39,140 nt of DNA from an uncultured Flavobacteriaceae bacterium (GCA_905182575.1 CAJJCA010000019.1:1-39140); one strand, 5' to 3'; shown: positions 16,610 to 26,720, counted from the first letter of the stretch. The notes: generated from the letters alone by a model not told the origin. Numbers and translations are program-made.

Positions 16610-17575
16610 ATGATATATAAAACAGTAATAATATTTGCTATTTTTTTAAGTTTCAATCAGACGATTGATTTAAATGAGGCGCCCTATAAACAATCTATTC
16701 CGGGAACTTCTGAGAAAATTGACATGGTTTATGTACCGGGAGGTAGCTTTATGATGGGCAGTCCAAAATCTGAGAAAAATCATTTTGGAGATGAAGGCCC
16801 ACAACATGAAGTTGAGATCGCCCCCTTTTGGATGGGAAAATATGAAATCACTTGGGAGTTATACGAGCTATTTGTCGCCAGAGAGATTGATAATAAAAAA
16901 CCAGAAAAAACAGAAGGAAACGAAGTAGCAATTGATGTGGATGGTGTCTCGGGTGCCACCGCACCTTACATAGAAATGAGTTTTGGAATGGGTACAGAAG
17001 GGTATCCTGCAATTTGTATGACCCAGTTGGCTGCTGTTAAATTTTGCAAATGGCTTTCTGCAATGACAGGTAATTTTTATCGTTTACCAACTGAAGCCGA
17101 ATGGGAATATGCTTGTAGAGCTAATACTAAAACTGCTTATTCGTTTGGCGATGATGCTTCCCTTTTGGATGAATATGCTTGGCATGATGGAAATAGTAAT
17201 GGAGCATATAAAAAAGTTGGTGTCAAAAAACCCAATCCATTTGGATTGCACGACATGCACGGAAATGTTTCTGAGTGGACGTTAGATCAATATGTTCCGA
17301 CGGAATACAAATCAAGAAAAAGAAAAAAATCAATCAATCCTTATGTTCAACCCACTAAAACTTATCCGAAATCAGTTAGAGGTGGCGCATGGACTGATAG
17401 TGAAAGCAGACTCAGAAGTGCTGCGCGAAGACCTTCTTCTAAACAATGGAAGAAAAGAGACCCTCAAATACCAAAGAGTCTTTGGTGGCATACTGACGCT
17501 CCCTTTGTTGGATTCAGAATTGTGCGCCCTGAGACTCCACCCTCACCCGAGGAACAAAAATTATATTGGAATTAA
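16610..17575 (+). CDS. SUMF1/FGE-sulfatase-fold protein lacking the FGE cysteines
   Basis: 321 residues with a probable N-terminal signal or TM (residues 5-16) and a complete FGE-sulfatase (SUMF1) domain: MVYVPGGSFMMGSP, EGPQHEVEIAPFWMGKYEIT, LPTEAEWEYACRA, NPFGLHDMHGNVSEW, and the C-terminal RGGAW...RSAARR...VGFRIVRP. Genuine formylglycine-generating enzymes carry two catalytic copper-binding cysteines just after the RGG(S) motif. Here that region reads RGGAWTDSESRLRSAARR with none. It is therefore more likely one of the many SUMF1-fold proteins of other function (binding or oxidative) despite its location near sulfatases. No gap to the phosphatase gene; the next gene begins 12 bp later. Confidence 0.82.
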   Translation: MIYKTVIIFAIFLSFNQTIDLNEAPYKQSIPGTSEKIDMVYVPGGSFMMGSPKSEKNHFGDEGPQHEVEIAPFWMGKYEITWELYELFVAREIDNKKPEKTEGNEVAIDVDGVSGATAPYIEMSFGMGTEGYPAICMTQLAAVKFCKWLSAMTGNFYRLPTEAEWEYACRANTKTAYSFGDDASLLDEYAWHDGNSNGAYKKVGVKKPNPFGLHDMHGNVSEWTLDQYVPTEYKSRKRKKSINPYVQPTKTYPKSVRGGAWTDSESRLRSAARRPSSKQWKKRDPQIPKSLWWHTDAPFVGFRIVRPETPPSPEEQKLYWN

Positions 17576-17587
17576 AAAACAAAAAAA

Positions 17588-18931
17588 ATGAAATCAAACG
17601 AAAATCTGTCAAGAAGAAATTTTGTAAAACGAACAACGTTGGCGACCACGGGAATTCTTTCCGCTACTTTGCCACTTGAAGCCATGGCAAATGTCCACGC
17701 TGAGAAGAAGCTAAAAATAGCTTTGGTCGGTTGTGGAGGTCGAGGAAGTGGCGCAATTGTTCAAGCTTTAACCGCTGATGAAAATACTGAGCTGGTTGCG
17801 ATGGCTGACGCATTTCCAGATAGAATTGAAAAAAGTTTAGCTGGAATTCAAGAACACTTTGATGGTGTTAAAAAAATAAAAGTCAATCCAAAACATCGAT
17901 TTTCAGGATTTGATGCTTATAAAAAAGCCATAGACATGGCTGATGTTGTGATTTTAACAACTCCTCCTGGATTTAGACCTTATCACTTTGAATACGCAAT
18001 TGCAAATGACAAGCACGTTTTTATGGAAAAACCCTTAGCAACTGATCCTGTTGGGATTAGAAAGGTTCTAGAGGTAGCTAAAATAGCCAAGCAAAAGAAA
18101 CTGAATGTGGTCGTTGGACTTCAGCGTCACTACCAAAAGAAGTATACTGAGTTGTATGCAAGAATTCAAGATGGGCAAGTTGGAAAAATAATGAGTGGTC
18201 AAGTCTACTGGAATGGACGTGGAGTTTGGGTTCGAGAAAGACAAGCGGGTCAGACCGAGTTAGAGTACCAGATGAGAAATTGGTATTATTTTAATTGGTT
18301 ATGTGGGGATCATATTCTTGAACAACACATACACAACATTGATGTTGCCAACTGGTTTGTAGGAGGCTACCCAACAGAGGCACAAGGAATGGGAGGAAGA
18401 GAAGTTAGAAATGGAATAGATCATGGAGAAATTTTTGACCATCATTTTGTAGAATTCAGCTATGCAAATGGAGCTGTGATTTCTAGTCAATGCCGTCATC
18501 AGACTGGATGCATGAACAAGGTTGAAGAAAATTTCCAAGGAACTAAAGGGACCGTCTCAACTCGAAAAGGGATCATTAAAAACTTAGACGGTGATGTTAG
18601 TTATAATTATAACGGAATCGAGAACCCCTCTTCTTCTATGAAAAATAAAGGGGGCGGGAATCCCTACCAAGTAGAGCATGATAAATTATTTGCTTCAATT
18701 AGAAATGGAGACGTAATTGCAGATGCAGAAAATGGAGCAAAAAGCACATTGACGGCTATCATGGGAAGAATGGCGACTTACTCGGGTAAAGTAATTACTT
18801 GGGATCAGGCGCTAAATTCCGACTTACAGCTGATGCCTGAAATGATGACTTGGGGGAGCACGCCACCGACACTTCCAGATAGTGAAGGCAGATATAAAAT
18901 ACCTGTTCCTGGAAAAACAAAATTCTACTAA
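17588..18931 (+). CDS. Gfo/Idh/MocA family oxidoreductase, Tat-exported
   Basis: 447 residues. A twin-arginine signal (LSRRNFVKRTTLATTG) is followed by the NAD(P)-binding Rossmann start IALVGCGGRGSGA and the family EKPLATDP motif with the nearby VVGLQRHYQKKY stretch. The C-terminal domain contains the CGDHILEQHIHNIDVANW segment seen in the exported Bacteroidetes/Planctomycetes subfamily. Expected role: NAD(P)-dependent oxidation or inversion of a sugar, with cofactor bound before Tat export. Forms an operon with the downstream TIM-barrel isomerase (22-bp gap) and upstream SUMF1-fold gene. Confidence 0.9.
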   Translation: MKSNENLSRRNFVKRTTLATTGILSATLPLEAMANVHAEKKLKIALVGCGGRGSGAIVQALTADENTELVAMADAFPDRIEKSLAGIQEHFDGVKKIKVNPKHRFSGFDAYKKAIDMADVVILTTPPGFRPYHFEYAIANDKHVFMEKPLATDPVGIRKVLEVAKIAKQKKLNVVVGLQRHYQKKYTELYARIQDGQVGKIMSGQVYWNGRGVWVRERQAGQTELEYQMRNWYYFNWLCGDHILEQHIHNIDVANWFVGGYPTEAQGMGGREVRNGIDHGEIFDHHFVEFSYANGAVISSQCRHQTGCMNKVEENFQGTKGTVSTRKGIIKNLDGDVSYNYNGIENPSSSMKNKGGGNPYQVEHDKLFASIRNGDVIADAENGAKSTLTAIMGRMATYSGKVITWDQALNSDLQLMPEMMTWGSTPPTLPDSEGRYKIPVPGKTKFY

Positions 18932-18953
18932 TATCACTTTTAAATACAACTAA

Positions 18954-19880
18954 ATGGAAAGAAGATCATTTATAAAAAAAAGCGCGGCAGCAGCCTCTAT
19001 TTTAGGTGTTGGCATACAAGGAGTAAACGCTTTTAACTCTCCAGAATCAAATGGATTAGTGGGTGGACACAATTTTAACTTAAAATATGCTCCTCATCTT
19101 GGTATGTTTAAAAATCATGCAGGAAATGACCCTATTGATCAGTTAAACTTTATGGCGGATCAAGGTTTTACCGCTTTTGAAGATAACGGTATGATGAAAA
19201 GGGATATTGCAACTCAAACCAAAATGGGAGAAACACTTGCCAAACATAATATGAGCATGGGTGTATTCGTGGTTGACAAAGGTGGTAATATGAATAACAC
19301 TCTTGCGGCAGGTAAAAAAGAGTATGTTGATATATTCTTAGATGGTTGTAAAAAAGCGGTCGAAGTAGCTAAACGTGTGAATGCAAAATGGATGACTGTT
19401 GTACCTGGAGGTTATCAAAGAAGATTACCTATTGGAGTTCAAGATGGACATGTGATTGAAGCATTACGCAGGGGAGCAGAAATTTTTGAACCACATGGAT
19501 TAACGATGGTTTTAGAACCACTATCAGATTCCCCAGACTTGTATTTACAGCGCTCTGATCAAACTTATATGATTTGTAAGGCAGTTAATAGTCCTGCATG
19601 TAAAATTTTATTTGACATCTATCACCTTCAAAAAACAGAAGGGCATATCATTCGAAACATGGATCTTACATGGGATGAAATCGCTTATATCCAAATAGGA
19701 GATAATCCAGGAAGAAAAGAACCTACTACAGGAGAAATAAATTATAAAAATGTATTTAAACATATCCATACTAAAGGTTTTAATGGTATTCTAGGAATGG
19801 AACACGGAAATTCATTGAAAGGTAAAGAAGGCGAACAAGCCGTTATAACTGCTTATAAAAAAGTGGATTCTTTTTTATAA
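18954..19880 (+). CDS. Sugar phosphate isomerase/epimerase-type TIM barrel (hydroxypyruvate isomerase-like), Tat-exported
   Basis: 308 residues with Tat-type signal (ERRSFIKKSAAAASILGVG). The body is an AP-endonuclease-2/xylose-isomerase-like TIM barrel: QGFTAFEDNGM, WMTVVPGG, TMVLEPLSDSPD (catalytic Glu region), LFDIYHLQ (metal Asp/His), IQIGDNPGRKEPTTGE, and GILGMEHGNS (second Glu). The GDNPGR...TGEINY pattern is shared with hydroxypyruvate isomerases. Together with the upstream Gfo/Idh/MocA oxidoreductase it likely processes the same sugar derivative outside the cytoplasm. An A/T-rich inverted repeat (19914-19922 with 19937-19945) follows and may end the transcript. Confidence 0.87.
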   Translation: MERRSFIKKSAAAASILGVGIQGVNAFNSPESNGLVGGHNFNLKYAPHLGMFKNHAGNDPIDQLNFMADQGFTAFEDNGMMKRDIATQTKMGETLAKHNMSMGVFVVDKGGNMNNTLAAGKKEYVDIFLDGCKKAVEVAKRVNAKWMTVVPGGYQRRLPIGVQDGHVIEALRRGAEIFEPHGLTMVLEPLSDSPDLYLQRSDQTYMICKAVNSPACKILFDIYHLQKTEGHIIRNMDLTWDEIAYIQIGDNPGRKEPTTGEINYKNVFKHIHTKGFNGILGMEHGNSLKGKEGEQAVITAYKKVDSFL

Positions 19881-19913
19881 GTTAAATCACTTTAAATTTG
19901 TATTTCAAAACAT

Positions 19914-19945
19914 GAAAAATTTTATTTAAAAAAATTAAATTTTTC
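19914..19945. repeat. A/T-rich inverted repeat after the isomerase gene
   Basis: GAAAAATTT (19914-19922) and AAATTTTTC (19937-19945), perfect 9-bp arms. A possible transcription end structure between the isomerase and the DUF1800 gene, although no T run follows. Confidence 0.4.
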
Positions 19946-19996
19946 GCCTAAATTTAATAGAATTAAGGTAAGATAATAACAAATAAACACAATAAT

Positions 19997-21419
19997 TTGA
20001 AAGTATTCATTCCATCAAATTCAAATCCTTGGAATAAGGAAAAAGCTAAACTTTTATTAAGGCGGATGGGATTCTGTACTGATCTTAATTCGATTAACCG
20101 TTATCTACTTATGACTCCAGGTGACGTAGTTGACGAATTACTCCAAGAATCTACCGACTTACCCCCAACCACTGCTCCAGAATGGGCGTATTGGGACAAT
20201 AAAGAATTTAATGATTCTGGCAATAATAAGGGATATTATCATACGATTTGGCAAAAACAAGCTTTTGCTGATTTTCAAAAAAATGCTTTTAGAGAACGCT
20301 TGGTTCTCTTTTGGAGTAATCATTTTGTAGTTGAGTATTTAGATGTAAATCAACCAGCATATCTATATCAATATTATGCCTTGTTGCAGACTCAAGTACT
20401 GGGTAATTTTAAAACTTTCGTTCATCAGATTGGTTTAAATCCTGCAATGTTACGATACCTTAATGGCTATGACAATAAAAACTCCAGTCCCAATGAGAAT
20501 TATGGAAGGGAATTATATGAGCTTTTTACTTTAGGCCAAGGGAATGGTTATGTCCAAGAAGACATAACAGAAACCTCTAGGGCTTTGACAGGCTATAATA
20601 AAACCGTAAGATATGGCCCAATTACTTTTAATGAAAAAACTTTTGATAAAGGGAGTAAGACGATTTTTGGAAGATCTGGTAACTGGGGATATGATGATGT
20701 AATTGACATCTTATTTGACGAGAAAAAAGATATTATTGCAAGATATATTTATGAAAAAAATATATAAATATTTTGTTAGTCCTAAAGCTGATGAAGCTAT
20801 CGTTTCATCACTCGCCGCAACTATGATTTCAAACAACTTTGAATTGGCCCCTGTTTACAGTCAACTGTTTAAAAGCGAGCACTTTTTTGATGAAAAAAAT
20901 AGTAATGTTTTAATAAAAAGCCCCATCGACTTAATGTTAGGATTACATAAAACCCTTGGATTTAAACTAGATGATACTTTAGATTTAGAGGTTCAATTTA
21001 GAAACAAATGTAGAGACATGGGGCAGATAATTTTCTCTCCTGTTGACGTTGCCGGATGGCAAGGAAATCAAGATTGGATCAATTCTGAAACCTTACCCAA
21101 ACGTTGGGAATTTTCGGATTATTTATTAATAAAATATTGGAAAAAAAATAAAAATCAATTTAAGAAATTAATCATTTCATTAGTTGGAAATAAGGAAACC
21201 GAACTTAAAGTAATTGTAAACGCCTTAAAAGATTTTATGTTTTGTCCTTGTAAAATTAAGGATGAGGAACTCTCCGAAGCCATAGCTGTTTTTATCGGTG
21301 AAGTTCCAGAAAATTATTTTGAGGATGGGACATGGAGTATCAATGACGATTCGGTTCCAAAACAAGTTTATGATCTGATGCGTTTTTTTATAACACTTCC
21401 TGAATTTCAATTAAAATGA
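19997..21419 (+). CDS. DUF1800 family protein, one frameshift
   Basis: The start is TTG at 19997 (no nearby ATG). The sequence has the DUF1800 features: KAKLLLRRMGFCTD, PEWAYWDNKEF, QKNAFRERLVLFWSNHFVV, NYGRELYELFTLGQGNGY, SRALTGYN, and in the second frame YFVSPK, FKSEHFFD, IKSPIDLMLG, VAGWQGNQDWINS. The frame changes at about 20750 inside an A7 run: with A6 the text reads YIYEKIYKYFVSPK without interruption (length 3n+1, ~473 residues). DUF1800 proteins are exported or cell-surface proteins that nearly always pair with a DUF1501 protein; the biochemical role is unsettled. The stop overlaps the start of the DUF1501 gene by 4 bp. Confidence 0.88.
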
Positions 21420-23024
21420 AAGAAGACAGCGCCAACAAAGACAAAGGTAAAGCCCATGACGAAGAGCATGCGCAATGGGACAGGCGTGGTTTTTTAAAGA
21501 CCCTGGGGGTTGCAGGAGCCGGTGCCATTTCTTTTGGCAGTAGTTCACTTTCCGTAGTAGATTCTCAGATGTTAACCGCTGCTTTGGCTGAGGTTGATAA
21601 TGATCGAGTGTTGGTTTTAATTCGTTTAAAGGGTGGTAACGATGGCTTAAATACTATCGTCCCTATCTATGATTTTGACACATATGCAAACAAACGTCCT
21701 AAAATTCATATTCCACAAAACAGCCTCTTAAAACTCAACGATGATTTTGGAATTCCAAATTATATGAAAAACCTTGATGGACTTTGGAAAAATGGAGCAA
21801 TGAAAGTAGTTCATGGAGTGGGTTACGAAAATCAAAATTTATCACATTTCAAGTCTTCCGAAATCTGGGCTTCTAACTCAGAGGATAGCTCAGTTACCTC
21901 AGGTTGGATGGGAAGGTATTATGAGGAAAAATATATGGATTACATGATCAACCCTCCTAAAAAACCATTGGCTATTCAGATAGGAAACGGAGGAAATTTA
22001 GTTTTTAATGGGGATTTGACCTCTTATGCTTTTTCAGTATCCAGTCCTGAAAGACTTAAGAAAGTTGCTGAAAGTGGAACTATATTTGACACCAGTAATC
22101 CACCGGCTTCGCTTCACGGAAACCAGGTAAGTTTTCTCAGGGAAGCTGCTAACACTACCTATAGATACGCTTCGGTCATTCATGAAGCATATGACAATTC
22201 AAAAGAATACAGTGGGTATCAAGACAACTCCATAGACCTTCAGTTGAGTTTGGTTTCCCGATTTATTAAAGGAGGTTTGGGTTCAAAAGTTTATATGGTA
22301 ACTTTAAACGGTTTTGATACCCATGCCAATCAGCCGACACGTCACCAAACGCTGATGACCAGACTGTCTGATTCCATTAAAACTTTTTACACAGATTTAA
22401 AAAACCATGGAGTTGACGACAAAGTTTTATCCATGACTTTTTCAGAATTCGGAAGGCGTGTTGCAGAAAACGGATCTAGCGGAACAGATCATGGGTCTGC
22501 TGCACCTATTATGCTTTTTGGACCGGCACTCAACGGATCTTCATTTGTCGGAGATCACCCCAGTCTAATTACTTTAGACAAAAAAGGGAACATGGCCAAC
22601 AGTACAGACTTTCGATCTGTTTATGCTACGCTATTAACGGATTGGTTGTGTGCAGACTCTGACTTAATCAAGCAAGGCAATGATTGGAACTGAGTACAAT
22701 CTTTTGGGCTTGGGCTTGGGTTGTAATGGAGAACAGTTTTTAAAATTGACAAATGATCCGATTTTACCGTTACACGCAGCAGTTTATTCAGGAAATGATA
22801 TTGATTTATTTCTTAATATTAATAAAAGTAGTCAGGTAGAAATCGTTGTTTATGATCTATTGGGAAGAAAAGTAGGGACCGTATTTAAAAATATTTTGAC
22901 CTCCGGAAAACACAACCTCCCCCTTCGGGTTGATCCCTATAACAAATTACCTTCAGGCCAATATTTCTATAAAATTGAAGTCGATGCTAGCAGTACTTAT
23001 AGTAAGGCATTTTTGGTTAAGTAA
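21416..23024 (+). CDS. DUF1501 family protein with T9SS sorting domain, one frameshift
   Basis: Residues 1-50 hold a Tat-like signal (DRRGFLKTLGVAGAGAISFG). The DUF1501 (sulfatase-fold-related) domain follows: VLIRLKGGNDGLNTIVP, VVHGVGYENQNLSHFKS, VTLNGFDTHANQ, MTFSEFGRRVAENGS, TDHGSAAPIMLFG. The frame changes near 22685 (GNDWN to EYNLLGLGLG); one extra base restores ~535 residues. The last ~75 residues form a Por/T9SS type A C-terminal sorting domain: VEIVVYDLLGRKVG, LPSGQYFYKIEVD, and terminal KAFLVK. The protein would be exported through the outer membrane by the type IX system. Partner of the overlapping DUF1800 gene. Confidence 0.9.
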
Positions 23025-23031
23025 GATTTAT

Positions 23032-24003
23032 TCAGTTCTTAATTCCACTAATATCTCGGACTTTTTCAATCAATAATGCCAGTTCTAGAGCGTTTTGGTT
23101 ACTCCAAAGTGAACTTTCTGTTAGACTTTGGGCGATGCATTGATTGACCTCATTGATTTCATGTGTATAGCCGACTCCTACGGTAGGTAAGTTGGTAGTT
23201 GATACTTCATCATTTCTGATTAAAGTAATGAATTCCGTATCGTGCCATCTTCCGGGTAAAACAATTTCAGCTTCTGTTCCACAAATTTTAGCTTCGTTGC
23301 TGCTATTGTTAGTAATTCCACAATATAAAACTGCTTGAGCATTTTTATATTGAAAAATCATTGAAGTTTGAACATCCACACCTGTTGGACCTAACTGTGA
23401 TTGCGCACTTATTTTTTCAGGCATGCCTAGGATTAAATAGGCTAAAAAAATAGGGTAAATACCGATGTCATACAAAGCTCCACCTCCTTTATTTAAATCC
23501 ATAAGGCGATGGGTAGGATCCGCATCCATTTTATAAAAAGAAAATTCAGAATATAAAAATTTAACTTGTCCTAACACACCCTCATCTGCCCACTGTTTTG
23601 CTTTTTGAATTGCAGGATTAAACCGAGACCACAATGCTTCCATAAGAAAACAGTGATTGTTATATGCCGCCGCAATCATTTGCTTAATTTCTCCAGAATT
23701 TAAGCCCAAAGGCTTTTCGCACAAGACCGCTTTGCCTTTTGCGATGGCAGCAAGCACAACCGTTTTGTGATGGTTGTTAAGCCCCGCTACATAAACAACC
23801 ACAACTTCGGGATCATCAAATAAATCCTCATAACTACCATAACACCGATCGACATTGAAGTCTCTTTTAAAACTTTCAGCCCGATGAATGTCACTAGAAG
23901 CGACAGCTACCAACTGGGCTTCGGGAACTAAATTCAGATCAGAAGCGAATTTCTTTGCAATATTTCCAAGCCCAGCGATGCCCCATTTGATCTTTTTATT
24001 CAT
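23032..24003 (-). CDS. Gfo/Idh/MocA family oxidoreductase, cytoplasmic
   Basis: 323 residues without signal peptide. Rossmann start WGIAGLGNIAKKFASDL, family motif VLCEKPLGLNSGE and the C-terminal domain LMDLNKGGGALYDIGIYP (the substrate-binding GGGALxDIGxY motif). Closest in type to cytoplasmic dehydrogenases acting on sugars, cyclitols or diols. Convergent with the DUF1501-T9SS gene (7-bp gap) and divergent from the third sulfatase (157-bp shared upstream region). Complete and uninterrupted. Confidence 0.9.
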   Translation of the reverse strand: MNKKIKWGIAGLGNIAKKFASDLNLVPEAQLVAVASSDIHRAESFKRDFNVDRCYGSYEDLFDDPEVVVVYVAGLNNHHKTVVLAAIAKGKAVLCEKPLGLNSGEIKQMIAAAYNNHCFLMEALWSRFNPAIQKAKQWADEGVLGQVKFLYSEFSFYKMDADPTHRLMDLNKGGGALYDIGIYPIFLAYLILGMPEKISAQSQLGPTGVDVQTSMIFQYKNAQAVLYCGITNNSSNEAKICGTEAEIVLPGRWHDTEFITLIRNDEVSTTNLPTVGVGYTHEINEVNQCIAQSLTESSLWSNQNALELALLIEKVRDISGIKN

Positions 24004-24159
24004 GTTAGATATTTTAATCCAATTTAGTGAAATTCATGATTATATTTTTTTCTAAGCCTAACAATAGTTTGCATTTTTTAAAAATAAAAGCGATCTAAAA
24101 CTCAAATACTCCTTTGATATTTTATAAATTGTTGGCGATAACGAAAACCAACTAAACTA

Positions 24160-25749
24160 ATGAAAAAGTATATTTTATTAATCTTTCTAACCTTTGTTCT
24201 TATTTCATGTGAAGAAAAACAACCGCCAAACATAGTTTTTATAATGTCTGATGATCATGCCTATCAGGCCATTAGTGCTTATGGTCATGACCTAAATAAC
24301 ACCCCAAATATTGATCGAATCGCAAATGAAGGAGCCTTATTTGAAAAAGGTTTTGTCACCAATTCAATTTGTGCCCCCAGCCGTGCAGTAATGTTGACAG
24401 GAAAACACAGTTTTGTGAATGGAAAAGTTGACAATGTTCAAAAATTTGATTGGGACCAGCCCAATTTTGCAAAAGTTTTAAAAGCCAATGGCTATCAAAC
24501 TGCAATGATTGGTAAAATCCACTTGAACGGACTTCCTCAGGGGTTTGATTATTCTGCTGTTTTGCCTGGTCAGGGTCATTATTATAATCCAGATTTTATT
24601 ATCAATGGAATTAAGGAACGGATTCAGGGTTATGTTACCAAAATCACAACTGAGTTAAGCCTGGATTGGTTAAAAAATAAAAGAGAAAAAGACAAGCCAT
24701 TTTTACTATTATACCATCAAAAAGCACCCCACAGAAACTGGCAGTCTGAAGAAAAATATTTAACACTTTTTGATGACAAAACTTTTGATTTCCCCTCCAA
24801 TTTTTTTGATGATTATAAAGGGAGAAATGCTGCTGCAGCTCAAGAAATGTTAATTTCCGCGACCGAAGAGCAGATTGAGGCTGCCCACGGAAATGGAGGT
24901 CATGGACGTTGGGGTCACGATTTTAAATTTTTAGTAGACCCTTATGGAAACAAAACCAGCTTTAAGCGAGAGCTAGATCGATTTACTCCGGAACAAAAGG
25001 AAGCGTGGCTAAAAGTTTATACCCCTAAAAATGACGCCATGAAAGCTGCCAATCTTGAAGGAAAAGAATTGGCTTTGTGGAAATTCAATCGTTATTTAAA
25101 AGATTATCTAAGAACCATTCAATCCGTTGATGACGGTGTTGGGGAAGTATTAGATTACTTGGATGAAAATGGTTTAGCAGAAAATACTATCGTGATTTAT
25201 ACTTCGGATCAAGGATTTTACTTAGGAGAACACGGTTGGTTTGACAAAAGATTCATGTATGAAGAATCTTTAAGAACTCCAATTTTGATGCGATATCCAA
25301 AAGAAATTAAGGCAGGAACTAAGGTCAATCAAATGATTCAAAACTTAGATTTTGCACCAACATTTTTAGATTATGCAAATGTTCCGATTCCTGAGGACTT
25401 ACAAGGAGAATCTTTTAGGAAAATAGTCAGCAAGGAACAAAGCGAATGGAGAGATGCCATTTATTATACTTATTACGAATACCCATCTGTTCACATGGTG
25501 AAAAGACACAATGGCGTTAGAACAGACCGATATAAATTAATTCATTTTTATTATGATATTGACGAATGGGAGTTGTTTGATCTACTCGCTGACCCTCAGG
25601 AAATGAAAAATCTATACGGGACTCCTGAATATGCAGAAGTTCAACAAATGATGCATAAAAGATTTACTGAAATGCGAGATAAATATGGTGATTCAGATGA
25701 GTTGGATCAAATGCATATTGAAAGTTATTTAAGTAAAATAAAAAAATAA
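24160..25749 (+). CDS. S1 family sulfatase, lipoprotein, intact
   Basis: 529 residues in one frame. Lipobox FVLISC (Cys17); metal Asp31/Asp32 in VFIMSDDHAYQAISAYG; NTPNIDRIA; formylglycine site Cys71 in SICAPSRAVMLTGKHS; MIGKIHLNG (Lys/His pair); HQKAPHRNWQ; YTSDQGFYLGEHGWFDKRFMYEESLRTP; C-terminal DRYKLIHFYYD...ELFDLLADPQE. DQGFxLGEHGWxDKR with EESLRxP is characteristic of the S1 group that includes N-acetylglucosamine-6-sulfatase and iduronate-2-sulfatase-like enzymes, so a glycosaminoglycan-like or algal sulfated sugar is plausible; the exact substrate cannot be read here. Membrane-anchored, periplasmic or surface. Divergent from the Gfo/Idh/MocA gene. Confidence 0.93.
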   Translation: MKKYILLIFLTFVLISCEEKQPPNIVFIMSDDHAYQAISAYGHDLNNTPNIDRIANEGALFEKGFVTNSICAPSRAVMLTGKHSFVNGKVDNVQKFDWDQPNFAKVLKANGYQTAMIGKIHLNGLPQGFDYSAVLPGQGHYYNPDFIINGIKERIQGYVTKITTELSLDWLKNKREKDKPFLLLYHQKAPHRNWQSEEKYLTLFDDKTFDFPSNFFDDYKGRNAAAAQEMLISATEEQIEAAHGNGGHGRWGHDFKFLVDPYGNKTSFKRELDRFTPEQKEAWLKVYTPKNDAMKAANLEGKELALWKFNRYLKDYLRTIQSVDDGVGEVLDYLDENGLAENTIVIYTSDQGFYLGEHGWFDKRFMYEESLRTPILMRYPKEIKAGTKVNQMIQNLDFAPTFLDYANVPIPEDLQGESFRKIVSKEQSEWRDAIYYTYYEYPSVHMVKRHNGVRTDRYKLIHFYYDIDEWELFDLLADPQEMKNLYGTPEYAEVQQMMHKRFTEMRDKYGDSDELDQMHIESYLSKIKK

Positions 25750-25862
25750 TATTTTTTTGGAGGGAATGAAAAAAACTCTTGAAATCCTAGATATTTTTTC
25801 ATTTGATTTTAAATCTGAAATATTGCAATGTTTTCAATAAAAAGAACTTTGATAAAAAAAAG

Positions 25863-26720
25863 ATGAAGACCCTAAAAGAACTTATCGACCTTATTTCACT
25901 TAAAAAAATTGATGAAAATCGATTTGAAGGAGAAAACTTTCAAACCCCTTGGGGAAGAGTTTTTGGTGGACAGGTATTGGCGCAATCTCTTCATGCGGCT
26001 TATCAAACAGTACCCAAAGACCGATTTGCGCATTCTATGCACGGATATTTTATTTTGGGAGGAAACCTAGATTTACCCATAACTTATGAGGTAGACATCA
26101 TTAGAGATGGAAAGAACTTTACGACCCGACGAGTGGTTGCCTTTCAAGAGGGGCGGGCCATATTTAATATGTCAGCTTCGTTTCAATTAAAACAGCCTGG
26201 GGTGGACCATCAAAACGGAATGCCTAATTATATTCCACCCGAGAAACTATTGAGTGATCTAGAGCAATTAGAAATACAAAATATTTCTCCTAAAGTCTAT
26301 GAAATGTTTAAAAAAATAAAACCAGAAGCCATTGAATTCCGCCCCGTTGAGCAGTTTAACCTTGTGAGTGAGGTTAATACTGCCGCAGAAAGTAATTTTT
26401 GGTTAAAATCAAATGAAGTTACTCCTTTCGAAATGCCCATGCAGCATCAACTATTAGCCTACATATCCGACTATGGGCTATTGCGAACCGCAACCTTACC
26501 CCACCGTAAAGAATTGAGTAAAGGGACGACTTTCTTTGCCAGTCTGGATCACGCTTTGTGGTTTCATCGTGATTTTAGTTTTGATCAGTGGTTGCTTTAT
26601 TCCGCGGATAGCCCTAGTGCTTCTAATTCAAGAGGGTTTTCTAGGGGCTCTATTTTTGACAGAAATGGACTGTTGATTGCCTCTGTTGCACAAGAGGGAT
26701 TAATCAAACAGACACTTTAA
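25863..26720 (+). CDS. tesB: Acyl-CoA thioesterase II (TesB family)
   Basis: Chosen start ATG 25863 gives 285 residues, the usual TesB length; the frame is open 20 codons further upstream but that extension is A/T-rich and unlike the family. Double-hotdog fold motifs: TPWGRVFGGQVLAQSLHAA, HSMHGYFILGG, RRVVAFQEGRAIFNM in the first half; TFFASLDHALWFHRDF (catalytic Asp region), YSADSPSASNSRGFSRG, IASVAQEGLIK in the second. Hydrolyses acyl-CoA to free fatty acid and CoA in the cytoplasm. Housekeeping gene; not obviously tied to the sulfatase neighbours. Confidence 0.93.
   Translation: MKTLKELIDLISLKKIDENRFEGENFQTPWGRVFGGQVLAQSLHAAYQTVPKDRFAHSMHGYFILGGNLDLPITYEVDIIRDGKNFTTRRVVAFQEGRAIFNMSASFQLKQPGVDHQNGMPNYIPPEKLLSDLEQLEIQNISPKVYEMFKKIKPEAIEFRPVEQFNLVSEVNTAAESNFWLKSNEVTPFEMPMQHQLLAYISDYGLLRTATLPHRKELSKGTTFFASLDHALWFHRDFSFDQWLLYSADSPSASNSRGFSRGSIFDRNGLLIASVAQEGLIKQTL

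Noticed and set aside
16610-17575. Formylglycine-generating enzyme assignment
   Set aside because: The fold is right, but the two catalytic cysteines expected after the RGG motif are missing.
20740-20765. Programmed ribosomal frameshifting in the DUF1800 gene at the A7 run
   Set aside because: Similar breaks occur at varied, non-slippery positions in many unrelated genes here, so a sequencing or assembly indel is simpler.
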